DNA of 64,000 nucleotides from Litoreibacter roseus (GTDB lineage Bacteria > Pseudomonadota > Alphaproteobacteria > Rhodobacterales > Rhodobacteraceae). The stretch is from the NCBI RefSeq assembly GCF_009811795.1, contig NZ_BLJE01000008.1, forward strand, positions 26,178-90,177, written 5' to 3'. The notes under the pieces are model-generated. The model had not been told where the DNA came from. It saw only the letters and a list, made by a program, of their open reading frames with translations, and searched no databases. This document shows positions 1-8,844 of this stretch, piece by piece; positions within the stretch are counted from its first letter, which is position 1, and the number at the start of each line of letters is the position of its first letter. Both the position numbers and the translations under genes were made by a program.

Positions 1-190
1 CAAGGTTGGACGCGGCTGAGTCGTCGATCGTGCGATCGACGCGCTCCATTGCCTCTGCGCCCTGACGTTCAACCCAGACAAGTCCATCGGGATTGATTGC
101 CAGTTCAACAACGTCTTCGCCGAGGATCAGATCGCGGTATGGTTCCAGATACTGTTCGAGATATGAGGATGGCAGAGCCGTATCGCTCAA
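1..190 (-). CDS. virB11: T4SS ATPase VirB11, N-terminal fragment
   Basis: This is the first 63 codons of a protein that runs off the left edge. The proposed start is TTG at 188-190, overlapping the virB10 stop codon (TATTGAGC on the minus strand). Its residues include YLEQYLEPYRDLILGED and NPDGLVWVER, which match the N-terminal domain expected of VirB11 hexameric traffic ATPases. The Walker motifs would lie outside the window. VirB11 works at the cytoplasmic face of the T4SS and switches it between pilus assembly and substrate transfer. Position directly after virB10 is the usual order and supports the call. The start codon is the weakest part. Confidence 0.75.
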   Translation of the reverse strand, partial: MSDTALPSSYLEQYLEPYRDLILGEDVVELAINPDGLVWVERQGAEAMERVDRTIDDSAASNL

Positions 191-1608
191 TAGACCACGA
201 CGTCCCTGTCGACGAGGACAGTCACCATCGCACCTTGATCGACATATATGGTCGGGGAGATCGATACCTGATCGGCAATGACCGAACTTGTCGCATCCTC
301 AAGGTCGTTTCCGACTTCTTCCAGGACCTCGCGGGTAACTTCGTCCTCGGTTGAATTCGCCGCGACGGCGGGAGCGGCACCGATGATCGAAATCAGCGCA
401 GCACCTCCAAACCGCTCGTCAAACTTGGTGTCTACAAGCCCGGTCAAGCCTGATCGTCCAAGCTGATCCCCACCAACCGACGCAATCTGCATGGACGCCC
501 CATCTGGCGTGAGAATGCGTGTCCAGAGCACCAGTATCCGCTTCTGATTCACCTCCACGCCTGATCGATACTGCCCAAACAAGCGTGATCCACGCGGGAT
601 GAGAATAGCATCCCCGGAAAAAGCATAGACCGGCTCTGCGACGACAGCGACGACGTTTCCTGGCAGATCACTGTTGATGGCGGTCTGAAGCGCGGCCTGA
701 ATGACCGACCCTTGCGCGAGGGTCCGGTCTGGGCGTTCCATCTGCGTTGCTTCGTCCACTTCAAGAGGTTGCGCCGCACCCCTGAGATAGGTCTCGTTCT
801 CATTCAGAGGAATGTCAGCGCTGGCCGGTCCGTTCGGAGGGCCGCCTGTGCCGGAGGGCGACGCGGTTGACCCCGTAGAATAAACAACAGCGGGTGATCT
901 GATCTGGGCCGTCATAAGCTCGGCGGCTTTACGCTCGGCCTCGCGACGCTGTTGTTCTTGCTCCTGCCGACGTCTTTCCTCAAGGAGTTGTTGATCCCGG
1001 ATCAGTGCATCATTGGCACGCTCTGCTTCGAGCGCCTCGCGCTGCGCGCGTTCCGCGTCTAGAAGGCTCTGAAGAGAATTCAGGCGGGTTTCGTTTTCTC
1101 GCTCAAGGGTGGCCAGCCTCTCGTCGCGCTCTGCCACTGCCGCCTCCAGCGCGCTCGTCTGATCGGCGAAGGCATCCCGTAGGTCACTTACAGCTGATTG
1201 GATCTCGGCGTTTCGCTCCGCTTGCGCCGCAGCCAGTGCTTCGCGGAGTTCCGCGAGTTCTGCCAAGACTTCCGCGCTTGGTTCGATTTCTGGTGTGGCC
1301 GGGGCAGGCACTTCGAGCGCTTCTTCGACAGCGATAATTGCGTCGTTGACCCGCTGGTCGGCTTCGTCGGTGGGGAACTCCAAACGTCCACCGTTGGAAA
1401 GGCGATCATCCTGAAATGGCTCTACGTCCGAGGTTTGAAGGCGGTCGGTATCGGTTTGCCATTCGGTTGCAAGGAAGTACGCGACGCCCGCACCGCCCAA
1501 GCTGAAAGCGAGCGCAAGCGCCGTGACACCGAACCGAGAGCGTGACTTCCTTCGGCTGCCGTCATTGAACTTGCCGAGGCGTTCTTGAAGGTTGGGATCC
1601 TCCGCCAT
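187..1608 (-). CDS. virB10: T4SS core-complex protein VirB10 (TrbI family)
   Basis: A 473-residue protein with the VirB10 plan. A short basic cytoplasmic N-terminus is followed by one membrane segment (about residues 26-46, VTALALAFSLGGAGVAYFLA). Next comes a long Glu/Ala/Arg-rich coiled-coil and Pro-containing periplasmic stretch (about 80-220), then the conserved C-terminal beta-barrel domain, with motifs such as LPGNVVAVVAEPVYAFSGD and ILIPRGSRLFGQY. VirB10 spans both membranes and links the inner-membrane ATPases to the outer-membrane pore. It starts 3 bp after virB9 and overlaps virB11, so it is part of the single leftward virB operon. The coiled-coil portion is unusually rich in acidic and basic repeats. 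Confidence 0.95.
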   Translation of the reverse strand: MAEDPNLQERLGKFNDGSRRKSRSRFGVTALALAFSLGGAGVAYFLATEWQTDTDRLQTSDVEPFQDDRLSNGGRLEFPTDEADQRVNDAIIAVEEALEVPAPATPEIEPSAEVLAELAELREALAAAQAERNAEIQSAVSDLRDAFADQTSALEAAVAERDERLATLERENETRLNSLQSLLDAERAQREALEAERANDALIRDQQLLEERRRQEQEQQRREAERKAAELMTAQIRSPAVVYSTGSTASPSGTGGPPNGPASADIPLNENETYLRGAAQPLEVDEATQMERPDRTLAQGSVIQAALQTAINSDLPGNVVAVVAEPVYAFSGDAILIPRGSRLFGQYRSGVEVNQKRILVLWTRILTPDGASMQIASVGGDQLGRSGLTGLVDTKFDERFGGAALISIIGAAPAVAANSTEDEVTREVLEEVGNDLEDATSSVIADQVSISPTIYVDQGAMVTVLVDRDVVVY

Positions 1609-1611
1609 CGA

Positions 1612-2343
1612 TCAGTTACTCACATAGATGGTGGAGGTGTCGCGGTAGATGCAGAGTGCATCCTCGCCCAACCGCAGTGTCCAGAACTCATTTACGCCAG
1701 AGACGCGAACCGTATTTCCGGTCTGCGTCCAATTGATCGTCCTCTCGCGGCCACGATTGTCGGCTTTGAAGATCGCGGGTTGGCGCCCGGTCTCAGGAAA
1801 CGTGAAATAGGTGAATCGACCGTCGTCGTAGACGGTGACAGGTCGGAAATCTCCGTCGCCCGCAACCTTGTAATTGTAGTTGCGCGGGGCCTGAAATCCC
1901 TTTGGTTGCGCACTGGCCGACGTCGCGCGTCGGTCGTCGCCCGGGTAGCGAAACCGCACTTCGAAAAACATGCCGGTACGCCCGGGGATGGACCCCTCCC
2001 GGAGATGGAATGTGTAGCTACGACGGTTGGTGATGACGCTCATGTTGGTCGACGCGCCTTGCACATGCGGTTTGATGGTCAGAACGTTCCCGAGCTCCGG
2101 GATAGGATCGACCTGAAAGCTTTCGGTATCGCCCACGATCACGGCCTCGAAGCTCTCGCCCTGACCAAACTGAATCGTAGTTGAATGCCGAAGGTCCGTT
2201 TCAATCCGGAAGACCTGTTGCTCGTCATAGACCGCATAGCGGATACGAATGTCCTTGGGGCCTCCCTGCGGTGTCGCCTCCGCAAGCGCCTCGCCTGATG
2301 CCAGTGTGATCAGCAGAAAGGGCAGGGCGGTACGCAACACCAT
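1612..2343 (-). CDS. virB9: T4SS outer-membrane core protein VirB9 (TrbG/CagX family)
   Basis: A 243-residue protein with an N-terminal signal peptide (MVLRTALPFLLITLASGEALA). The body has the VirB9 layout: an N-terminal domain with RIRYAVYDEQQVFRIETD, then LTIKPHVQGASTNMSVITNRRSYTF-like text (about residues 90-115), and a C-terminal domain with PVTVYDDGRFTYFTFP, a hallmark stretch of VirB9/TrbG. It forms the outer-membrane ring with VirB7 and the VirB10 C-terminus. It lies 3 bp from both virB8 and virB10 and is surely cotranscribed. The length is slightly below the usual size for the family, and no motif appears to be missing. Confidence 0.95.
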   Translation of the reverse strand: MVLRTALPFLLITLASGEALAEATPQGGPKDIRIRYAVYDEQQVFRIETDLRHSTTIQFGQGESFEAVIVGDTESFQVDPIPELGNVLTIKPHVQGASTNMSVITNRRSYTFHLREGSIPGRTGMFFEVRFRYPGDDRRATSASAQPKGFQAPRNYNYKVAGDGDFRPVTVYDDGRFTYFTFPETGRQPAIFKADNRGRERTINWTQTGNTVRVSGVNEFWTLRLGEDALCIYRDTSTIYVSN

Positions 2344-2346
2344 CGT

Positions 2347-3012
2347 TCAATTCTCCAAGGTTTCGGCATCGACGCGGTACGAAGTCACGACGAAGCCAAG
2401 CGGGTTCGCCCAGACTTGCTGAAGCCGCTGACGGGTCTCCGGCCGAAACTCATATCGGAGTGTGGCCACGTAGGGCCTTGTCACCGTACGGTTGTCCCGC
2501 GGTTTTCGAAGGGTCTTTGTAAAGCGGACCTGGGCAACACCGGCTTCGACCTGATTGACCGACCGGATCACCACATCGATCTTTGCCTCACGGCCATAGA
2601 CCGAGATCGGGTAGTTAGGATTCGTGGACGACCAAAGATCCCGAAGGGTGCGCGCGGCATCTTCATCCGACCTCTGCAGAACGGAGTTGATCCGCTCTTC
2701 GCCATCCGTCAGATCGTAGGTCTCGCGGTCGTCCACATAGGCGACCAGGTTGGCCTGAATGACGGCATCGCTCTCATCGAGCGTGAGCGCTTCGACGGCG
2801 GCAACCCGGTCCATTTCTCCCGTTTCCTTGTCAACCACGACCACAAACGTCTCCACCGTCTTCAACGGGAACAGCGATACGGCGCCTACAAATCCGATAA
2901 CGCCGACGATTACGCCCGCCGCGGCAACGAAGTAGGCAAACCGCTCTCTCCGCCTCGGACCGAAGATGAAGTCTGCCTCAAAGGCGTCCTGATCGAGCTC
3001 GGCACGCGTCAT
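2347..3012 (-). CDS. virB8: T4SS inner-membrane protein VirB8
   Basis: A 221-residue bitopic protein. A cytoplasmic head (FEADFIFGPRRRERFAYF) is followed by one transmembrane helix (about residues 27-50). The periplasmic NTF2-like domain includes NPNYPISVYGREAKIDVVIRS and ends with the ANPLGFVVTSYRVD segment, where the NPLG sequence fits the family's conserved NPxG turn. VirB8 nucleates T4SS assembly at the inner membrane. Its start overlaps the virB6 stop by 4 bp, which indicates translational coupling. Confidence 0.95.
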   Translation of the reverse strand: MTRAELDQDAFEADFIFGPRRRERFAYFVAAAGVIVGVIGFVGAVSLFPLKTVETFVVVVDKETGEMDRVAAVEALTLDESDAVIQANLVAYVDDRETYDLTDGEERINSVLQRSDEDAARTLRDLWSSTNPNYPISVYGREAKIDVVIRSVNQVEAGVAQVRFTKTLRKPRDNRTVTRPYVATLRYEFRPETRQRLQQVWANPLGFVVTSYRVDAETLEN

Positions 3013-4022
3013 GTCTTGCGAAATGACTTGGTGAGCGCGAGCGCGGCTGCCGGTGTGCGCCTGATAAGCTCGTTACTTTTCGTGGCTGCACCGCTGACAT
3101 CACGACGCAACTCATAGGGTGTCCGACCAGTGAGCACACGTCCGGCCCCACCTGCACCGTATTCGCTTGCATTGACCACGCCGCGGCGCGCCAGCCCTGT
3201 CAAACCTATGGCGTTCGACGCGATCCCCATCACACCGGTGAGGTTCGAAGCGATAAACGGAACCGCGGCCATAACGCCCGCGGACAGGAGCAGAATGACC
3301 AGAAAGGGGAGGATCAGACTGACAGTTTCGACATTGTCAGGATCAGCAGAGGCATCCCCGATCGCCTCGGCGATGGCCACAATAATGCCAGCGGCACCCG
3401 CCGCCGCAACTGGCATCAGGGCGTAACCGATGGTGGCGCGGGTCCAAGCCTCAAACAGCGACTGGGTCGGTTTGAAGAGCGATGTGAGGATCATGAACGG
3501 TGCGATCACGATCATCAGTGTGAAAACGATCCGGGCATAGGCAATGATCCCGGCGGTAACTGCCGCGAACACGGCGGAGAGGACAAAAAAGATCGCGCCT
3601 AGGACGGCCCCGAACACCCACCCCGCGCGGTCCCCGATCGCATCGCCGTAGGCCGTGATCCGGTTGACCATGCTGTCTAGGCTTTCGTACACGCCAGCTT
3701 CATCGCCGGAATCGGTTAGGTCTAGGATTGCCGCCCCAATGCCATCTGGTACGTCCACGGCAATTCGGTAGACGATCTCGAAGTTCGCCCAACTCTGCGC
3801 AAAAATGGATATGAGAGTGAACTTCAGGCCAAAAGCAAAAGCGCTCCCAAATGTCATGGGGCGAAGCTGCATCACAACAGAAATGCCGAGTATGACAAGT
3901 AGAACGACACCGCCGATGGACAGCACATCGCCGATCACCGCTGCAGCGTCTATGAAACCTGACTCGGCGACGCTGTCGATCGCTTCATCGACTTGTTCGA
4001 GTATATCTCGAATAATGCCCAT
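3009..4022 (-). CDS. virB6: T4SS polytopic membrane protein VirB6 (TrbL family)
   Basis: A 337-residue protein with about six hydrophobic segments, for example VLSIGGVVLLVILGISVVMQ, FGLKFTLISIFAQSWANF, VFGAVLGAIFFVLSAVFAAV and IVFTLMIVIAPFMILTSLF. It also carries the conserved FKPTQSLFEAWTRATIGYAL stretch typical of VirB6/TrbL. It forms part of the inner-membrane channel through which substrate passes. The C-terminal 60 residues are soluble and basic. It overlaps virB8 by 4 bp, and its start lies inside the stop of the upstream small exported protein gene. Confidence 0.93.
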   Translation of the reverse strand: MGIIRDILEQVDEAIDSVAESGFIDAAAVIGDVLSIGGVVLLVILGISVVMQLRPMTFGSAFAFGLKFTLISIFAQSWANFEIVYRIAVDVPDGIGAAILDLTDSGDEAGVYESLDSMVNRITAYGDAIGDRAGWVFGAVLGAIFFVLSAVFAAVTAGIIAYARIVFTLMIVIAPFMILTSLFKPTQSLFEAWTRATIGYALMPVAAAGAAGIIVAIAEAIGDASADPDNVETVSLILPFLVILLLSAGVMAAVPFIASNLTGVMGIASNAIGLTGLARRGVVNASEYGAGGAGRVLTGRTPYELRRDVSGAATKSNELIRRTPAAALALTKSFRKT

Positions 4023-4417
4023 CAGCTTCCGCAGGCCGCGTCACGTTCTGCCAATAGCCGATCCGCAAGCTTTCTGAGCTCAGATGTGTCAAAGGGGCGT
4101 TTCTCGTCATCGAAAACGTGGTATTCTGTGCTTGCTTCCAAGACTTGATCCCATTCAATCGAGGTGAAAAAGCAATCGCACGAACCGGTTTCTTGCCATT
4201 TTTTGGCAGCCATGATGCGTAGGATCGCGCGGTAGCCGTTGCGAATGTAGGCGGTCTCCGCGAGGTCCTTCGGTGGCCGCGGCGCTTTGCATTCGCTCTG
4301 ATCTTCGGTGGGTTGCGCCATCGTTTCAAACCCGTCCCGAGAGGTTTGAGCGCGCACGCTGATTGTGGAAGCGGCGATCAGGATTGCAAACAGGAGGGTT
4401 GTGGAGGGGTGGATCAT
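4022..4417 (-). CDS. Exported protein of the T4SS operon, function unknown
   Basis: A 131-residue protein with a clear signal peptide (MIHPSTTLLFAILIAASTISVRA). It has four cysteines in the mature part, including a CDCFF motif near residue 85 and a C-terminal AACGS. I do not recognise a named family. It overlaps virB5 upstream (4 bp) and touches virB6 downstream, so it is cotranscribed and probably translationally coupled. VirB7 is a small lipoprotein and this protein has no lipobox, so it is not an obvious VirB7. A periplasmic accessory role in pilus or core assembly is an inference from position only. Confidence 0.8.
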   Translation of the reverse strand: MIHPSTTLLFAILIAASTISVRAQTSRDGFETMAQPTEDQSECKAPRPPKDLAETAYIRNGYRAILRIMAAKKWQETGSCDCFFTSIEWDQVLEASTEYHVFDDEKRPFDTSELRKLADRLLAERDAACGS

Positions 4418-5187
4418 TTCGGGACCTCCATCGAGCGAAATTTTCGTTCTTCCGCCAGCGTGGCCGCATCGACGACACCGAGTTGCCCGCCGTTGACCCC
4501 CGCCGCTGCCTCGAGACGCCAGATTTGGGTGAGGATGATCCCGAGTTCTGCGGTGACGCGCGTGTTGAGATCGACGGCCGCCTTCAATCCGTCTTGATCG
4601 TCGATCAGGCCCACCATGGATTCCAGCCGACCAAGGCTTTCGCCCGCTTCGCTGTGGCTTTCCTGAGCAGCGACAGAGAGCATCGCGCTGGATCCGGCCT
4701 GCACCGCGATACGATTGTCGGCAGGTTCCTCGCTTGTGGAGAGCGATGTCAGGCGCTCCTGCGTGAACCCGCTGCCCGACAGGACGCGCTCGACCGCGGC
4801 GTCCAACTCCGCGCCCGGGCGAAAGCCGCTCAGGAAATCACCGCTCGATATGGCCTCGGCCGTCGCCAGCGGCGCGGTCAACTTGCCGCGTACACGTTCG
4901 AATTCTTCGACCGTCGCAAACAGCTGGCCAAGCTCATTACCGTCAACCAGGGAGGCTAGTTGCGCTTCGAGATTGAGAAGCTGGCTGAGTTGGGTTTCCA
5001 GCTCCTCCCGCATGGTCGCGAGGTGCTGAAGCTGAACGTTCAGATCCTCAGCCATGTGTTCAAGTTGAAGAACAAGCTGCCGGAGGTTCGAATTGTCAAA
5101 GGTTGGCACACCTTGTGCATTGGTTTGATCTGCCGGCGTGACGGCCATCAGTGTGGCTAAGGCGGTTCCGAAGGTCTTTCCTTTCAT
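4414..5187 (-). CDS. virB5: T4SS minor pilin VirB5
   Basis: A 257-residue secreted protein: signal peptide (ending at about residue 24, NAQ), then QGVPTFDNSNLRQLVLQLEH and a long helical region of Leu/Gln/Glu heptads. The C-terminal helix (about 205-228) contains DLNTRVTAELGIILTQIWRL. This helical hairpin with a small internal insert is the VirB5/TraC plan, which sits at the pilus tip. Both its N-terminal and C-terminal segments resemble those of the neighbouring protein at 5184-6290 (QGVPTQDNAGL and ELNTYAKAEIGRILNL), so the two are probably paralogues. It overlaps both neighbours by 4 bp. Confidence 0.85.
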   Translation of the reverse strand: MKGKTFGTALATLMAVTPADQTNAQGVPTFDNSNLRQLVLQLEHMAEDLNVQLQHLATMREELETQLSQLLNLEAQLASLVDGNELGQLFATVEEFERVRGKLTAPLATAEAISSGDFLSGFRPGAELDAAVERVLSGSGFTQERLTSLSTSEEPADNRIAVQAGSSAMLSVAAQESHSEAGESLGRLESMVGLIDDQDGLKAAVDLNTRVTAELGIILTQIWRLEAAAGVNGGQLGVVDAATLAEERKFRSMEVPK

Positions 5188-6290
5188 CTGACTACTCCCA
5201 TGCGCATGAAGTCGCGTTCAGCAAGACGGTCAGCGGCCAGATGTTGGCCATGCGCTGCCTCGCGCTGACGGTTGGCAGCCATCAGGCGAACACGAAGGTT
5301 GAGGATGCGGCCGATCTCGGCCTTGGCGTAGGTGTTGAGCTCGAAGGCACGCTTGATGTCCGGCGTTTCATCGATCTGCCGGATGATCGCGGCGAGCCGA
5401 TTGATCACCTGTTGCGTCGTCGCATGGCTGTCGGCCGCATAATAAATGCTGGCTTCCGAGATGCTGCTGTATTCGGCCAGAGCCATGTCGGATGGGGACA
5501 GCGTGCCGAGCGCATCGGCACCGCCGACAACAGCCAGGTACTCGTTGTAGAACCTGGAGATGTTGCGGACGTAGCCTTGGGTCTCTGCAAACGGCGGGAC
5601 ACCACCATATTCCTGAACTCGGCCCGGCCCGGCGTTATAGGCCGCAAGCGCGTGCGGGATATTCCCGAAGGTATTGAGCTGCGTGGTGATGTAGCGTGCG
5701 CCGCCGCGCAGATTGTCCATCACATCGTATCGGTCCACGCCCATGTCCGACGCGGTTCCGGGCATCAGCTGTGTAAGACCATAGGCCCCGACTGGGCTTT
5801 GTGCAGTCACGCTGAACCGGCTTTCCTGCTTGATGAGCGCCTGAAACAGGCAACGCCACTGGGTGGCGGACAGTCCAGCCCTGCGGACACCGGGTGCGCC
5901 AGCAAACTCTCCCGCCACGCGCACGATCGCCATCTCGATGGTTTCACGGCCCTCGCCAAAGAGCCTGCTGTCCATCGGATGATTTGAGGTGACCGGATAG
6001 ATGTCTCCGACAGGGAAGTCGGCATTGCCTTCCAAGGCCCTGACATCGAGGCCCGGTCCCGAAAGGGCGGCCGACATTGCCTCCAGAACGCGCAACTGAT
6101 CTGCTTGCACAGAAGACAGCGATCTTGCTGTTCCCAGCTGATTTTGTTGTGTCTCTATGTCTTCGCCCAAGTGCGAGAGGATCGAGAAGAGCTGTCCCAG
6201 CCCCGCATTGTCTTGTGTCGGAACGCCTTGCGCCTCGGCGGAAGGAGAGGCACAGACCAGGAATGTGGAGACCCCCGCGACCAGCCTCAT
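5184..6290 (-). CDS. VirB5-like protein with an embedded lytic transglycosylase (SLT) domain
   Basis: A 368-residue exported protein with signal peptide MRLVAGVSTFLVCASPSAEA. Residues 21-60 repeat the VirB5 N-terminal helix of the next gene (QGVPTQDNAGLGQLFSILSH). Residues about 143-251 form a lytic transglycosylase domain with catalytic Glu156 in ALIKQESRF, GAYGLTQLMPGTA and ALAAYNAGPGRVQEYGG. Residues about 315-343 (ELNTYAKAEIGRILNLRVRL) again match the VirB5 C-terminal helix. The peptidoglycan hydrolase therefore appears to be inserted within a VirB5 scaffold. It would cleave murein glycan strands with 1,6-anhydro product formation, at the T4SS assembly site. A second, stand-alone transglycosylase lies at 9417-10148. 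Confidence 0.88.
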   Translation of the reverse strand: MRLVAGVSTFLVCASPSAEAQGVPTQDNAGLGQLFSILSHLGEDIETQQNQLGTARSLSSVQADQLRVLEAMSAALSGPGLDVRALEGNADFPVGDIYPVTSNHPMDSRLFGEGRETIEMAIVRVAGEFAGAPGVRRAGLSATQWRCLFQALIKQESRFSVTAQSPVGAYGLTQLMPGTASDMGVDRYDVMDNLRGGARYITTQLNTFGNIPHALAAYNAGPGRVQEYGGVPPFAETQGYVRNISRFYNEYLAVVGGADALGTLSPSDMALAEYSSISEASIYYAADSHATTQQVINRLAAIIRQIDETPDIKRAFELNTYAKAEIGRILNLRVRLMAANRQREAAHGQHLAADRLAERDFMRMGVVR

Positions 6291-6472
6291 TGGGGTCGTC
6301 CGATGTCTTCGAAGACGCAGTCCTGCGACAGGTTTGTCGCGAACGACAGGGTGTCCAAGTTGGCCCGCGAAACCGTGGGCTTTCCGTCATTGCCAAAGCA
6401 GGGCGACGTCGCGTCCGTGTATCGCTCACAGGCGGCAAGCAGGACAGCGAGACAAATGAGGCCTAGTCGCAT
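6287..6472 (-). CDS. Small T4SS lipoprotein, VirB7-like
   Basis: A 61-residue protein whose N-terminus MRLGLICLAVLLAAC ends in a good lipobox (LAAC, Cys15). The mature part is about 47 residues with two further cysteines. Size, lipidation and location inside the virB operon fit VirB7, which is lipidated and stabilises VirB9 through a disulphide. The order (after virB4 rather than before virB8) differs from the Agrobacterium archetype, so the assignment rests on size and lipobox rather than sequence similarity. It overlaps virB4 by 10 bp and the next gene by 4 bp. Confidence 0.72.
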   Translation of the reverse strand: MRLGLICLAVLLAACERYTDATSPCFGNDGKPTVSRANLDTLSFATNLSQDCVFEDIGRPQ

Positions 6473-8844
6473 GCGATCCTCCAGAAGTCTTGGGTGGTGC
6501 GCCAGTTGCGTCCAAGGCGCGCTTCGCCGGATTGTCCGCCCCCCAGAATTGGCAGCAGAGGACCGAGTGCGGAGAGATCGGCATCGATGAACACGCTGTC
6601 GCCCGCGGACCGGACCAGGGCGATCCGTTGCCCAGCGGTGGACCGGGTCAGCAGGTCAGCTTCCTTTTCGTTGACCCTGAGGAAATCGTAGTCGGCAGGT
6701 GTCGCCCGGTCATTCGGGAACAGGATTTGCGTCGGCACGGTTTCGATGATCGTTTTCCCGACCCGGGCCTCACGCAATTGGCTGGGGTACTGCGTCATCA
6801 TCACGACGACGCAGTTCATCTTGCGGAGTGTCACAAGCCAGTTCTCAAGGCGGGCCGCAAAATACGGATCGTCGAGGAGCTTCCAAGCTTCATCGAGAAC
6901 AATCACTGTCGGGTGGCGATCCTCCACAAGCCGTTCGATCCGACGCAGGATGTATGACAAGACGGCCATGCGCTCGGTCGACATGTCCAGAATCTCGGTC
7001 ATGTCGAACCCGATAATGTCGCCCGCCATATCGAGGGGTGCGCCATCTGACGGCTCATCAAAGACCCAGCCAAACCGTCCGCCCGGAGCCCACTCGCCAA
7101 TCCGGGCCTGTAACTCACCTTCATCGTCAAGCGATTGGAACAGGGTCTGAAAGGATGTGAAACGTTGTAGCGATGGCCCGGCTTGCGCGTTTTGCGACAC
7201 CGCACTCTGGATGTGACGCGATTGCTCTCCCGATAGCTTTCCAGCATGGGCCAGAAGTGTCGCAAGCCAATCCGAGAGCCAGGCACGGCCGCGTTCGTCA
7301 GTTTCCGTTTGGAGCGGGTTCAGGCCGGTGGGGATGCCTGCAAGGATCGTATTGTAGCGACCGCCCAAAGCACGAACGGCCATCTCCAGTCCCCGATCCT
7401 TGTCAAAGAAGAACAATCGGGCCCCAATCCGTTGCGCCTGGGCTGCCAGAAACGCCGTCGTGAGGGTTTTGCCGCTACCTGTCCGCCCCAAAACAAGCGT
7501 GTGGCCGACCGTGGGTTCTCGGTCTGGAGATCCGGATTCATGAAAGCTGAAACCATAGGCAGATGTGCCGGTCGTCGGGAACACTGTCAGGCGTGACCCC
7601 CATGGCGTGTTTGTGTCGGAACGGCCTTCGACGCAGCCATGCAGCGCCGAAAAGTCGGCGAAATTCGTGGTGGAGATGGGCGTTTTTCGCGCTCGATATC
7701 CGAAGTTTCCGGGTGCTTGTGCAAAGTAGGTCGCCTTGAGCGCCATGTTCTCGCGCACGATCACGGCCATGATTTCCTGGCCGAGGCGTTTGACCTCCGC
7801 GGCGGCCTGTTCGAGCGTCTCTTTGTCAGGTGCGTAGACGGCGACGGACAGGTGGTGGTCGCCGAAGGCGATCCGCCCGGCTTCCTGATCGTCAGCTGCC
7901 TCCATCAGCTGATCGCGCAAGGACACGGCGGCATCATCGGCGGCACGCATTTGCCGGACAATTCGCTGGATCCGTTCCGCCATGATGTTGGTGGGGATCG
8001 GCGAGAAAGAGTTGGTCAAAACGACATCGAGGGGCAGGTCGAGGCCGTCAAACAGAGAAACATCGGTGAGGGCAGGGTAGCTCTTGATGCTGAAGATCGC
8101 GCCAAAGCGTGTGGCATCCGTTGTCGCGCAGGCAATGGTCGCCGTGTCGCCATCGAATGTCGCGCGGCAGGAGCCGAGCGCATAGGCGAGCGGCAGGGGC
8201 GCAGCTGGCTTGGCAATTGGCGCGTATTTCCCAGTCAGTAATGTGCTCAGGAACCCGAGCCATTCACCGGTGTTCCTGTCGAGCCGCACCGGTTTGGCAG
8301 AGCCAAGAGCGGTTTCAAAGAACCCCGTCACTTCGTTCAGTTCCCGCGCGCGGGCGGCACGGTCCTTCATCCATGTGCGCTTGGCAAACGCGTTGAGCAG
8401 CGGGATCCGTGCGCCGATTTCCGGACGCCGGAGAATGCTTAGGTAGAGCTGCGACTTCTTGGGCGCGAGATCAGAGATGTGCGTTTGCCACCGGCGATCG
8501 ATTTTGGCCGCAAAGCCGTCGCCTTCCACGGAGGTCAGCGCCACATCCTGTGGCACAAACATGCGATGCACGTAAAAGCCATAAAGGTTTCCGGTCTGGG
8601 CAATAACGGCTGCAACAGCGCGTTTCATTGCGTCGAGATCGGCATCTGGTGTTGTAGACGACGCAAGACCATCAAGGCGCAGGGTTGCCATCAGATCGCC
8701 CTCGCGCAGAACCATGATGTTCGATCCGGCAAAGCTGACGAAAGGCAGATGTTCGGCGAGATGGCTTTCGCGTGCCAAAGCCGCCCCGCTGACCTCGAAG
8801 AGCGCTGCACTTGGTTTTGCATATCCGACACCGTCAAGCGCCAT
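6463..8844 (-). CDS. virB4: T4SS ATPase VirB4
   Basis: A 793-residue ATPase. I start it at ATG 8842-8844 (MALDGVGYAKPS), overlapping virB3 by 11 bp. A longer in-frame extension to 8976 would run through most of virB3 and is rejected. The N-terminal VirB4/CagE domain is followed by the ATPase domain, with Walker A GRTGSGKT at about residues 453-460 and Walker B PTVIVLDEAWKLLDD. A C-terminal ENWLVTLRKMNCVVVMMTQ stretch is the usual sensor region. VirB4 energises pilus biogenesis and substrate transfer at the inner membrane and is the most conserved T4SS protein. Confidence 0.96.
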   Translation of the reverse strand: MALDGVGYAKPSAALFEVSGAALARESHLAEHLPFVSFAGSNIMVLREGDLMATLRLDGLASSTTPDADLDAMKRAVAAVIAQTGNLYGFYVHRMFVPQDVALTSVEGDGFAAKIDRRWQTHISDLAPKKSQLYLSILRRPEIGARIPLLNAFAKRTWMKDRAARARELNEVTGFFETALGSAKPVRLDRNTGEWLGFLSTLLTGKYAPIAKPAAPLPLAYALGSCRATFDGDTATIACATTDATRFGAIFSIKSYPALTDVSLFDGLDLPLDVVLTNSFSPIPTNIMAERIQRIVRQMRAADDAAVSLRDQLMEAADDQEAGRIAFGDHHLSVAVYAPDKETLEQAAAEVKRLGQEIMAVIVRENMALKATYFAQAPGNFGYRARKTPISTTNFADFSALHGCVEGRSDTNTPWGSRLTVFPTTGTSAYGFSFHESGSPDREPTVGHTLVLGRTGSGKTLTTAFLAAQAQRIGARLFFFDKDRGLEMAVRALGGRYNTILAGIPTGLNPLQTETDERGRAWLSDWLATLLAHAGKLSGEQSRHIQSAVSQNAQAGPSLQRFTSFQTLFQSLDDEGELQARIGEWAPGGRFGWVFDEPSDGAPLDMAGDIIGFDMTEILDMSTERMAVLSYILRRIERLVEDRHPTVIVLDEAWKLLDDPYFAARLENWLVTLRKMNCVVVMMTQYPSQLREARVGKTIIETVPTQILFPNDRATPADYDFLRVNEKEADLLTRSTAGQRIALVRSAGDSVFIDADLSALGPLLPILGGGQSGEARLGRNWRTTQDFWRIACD

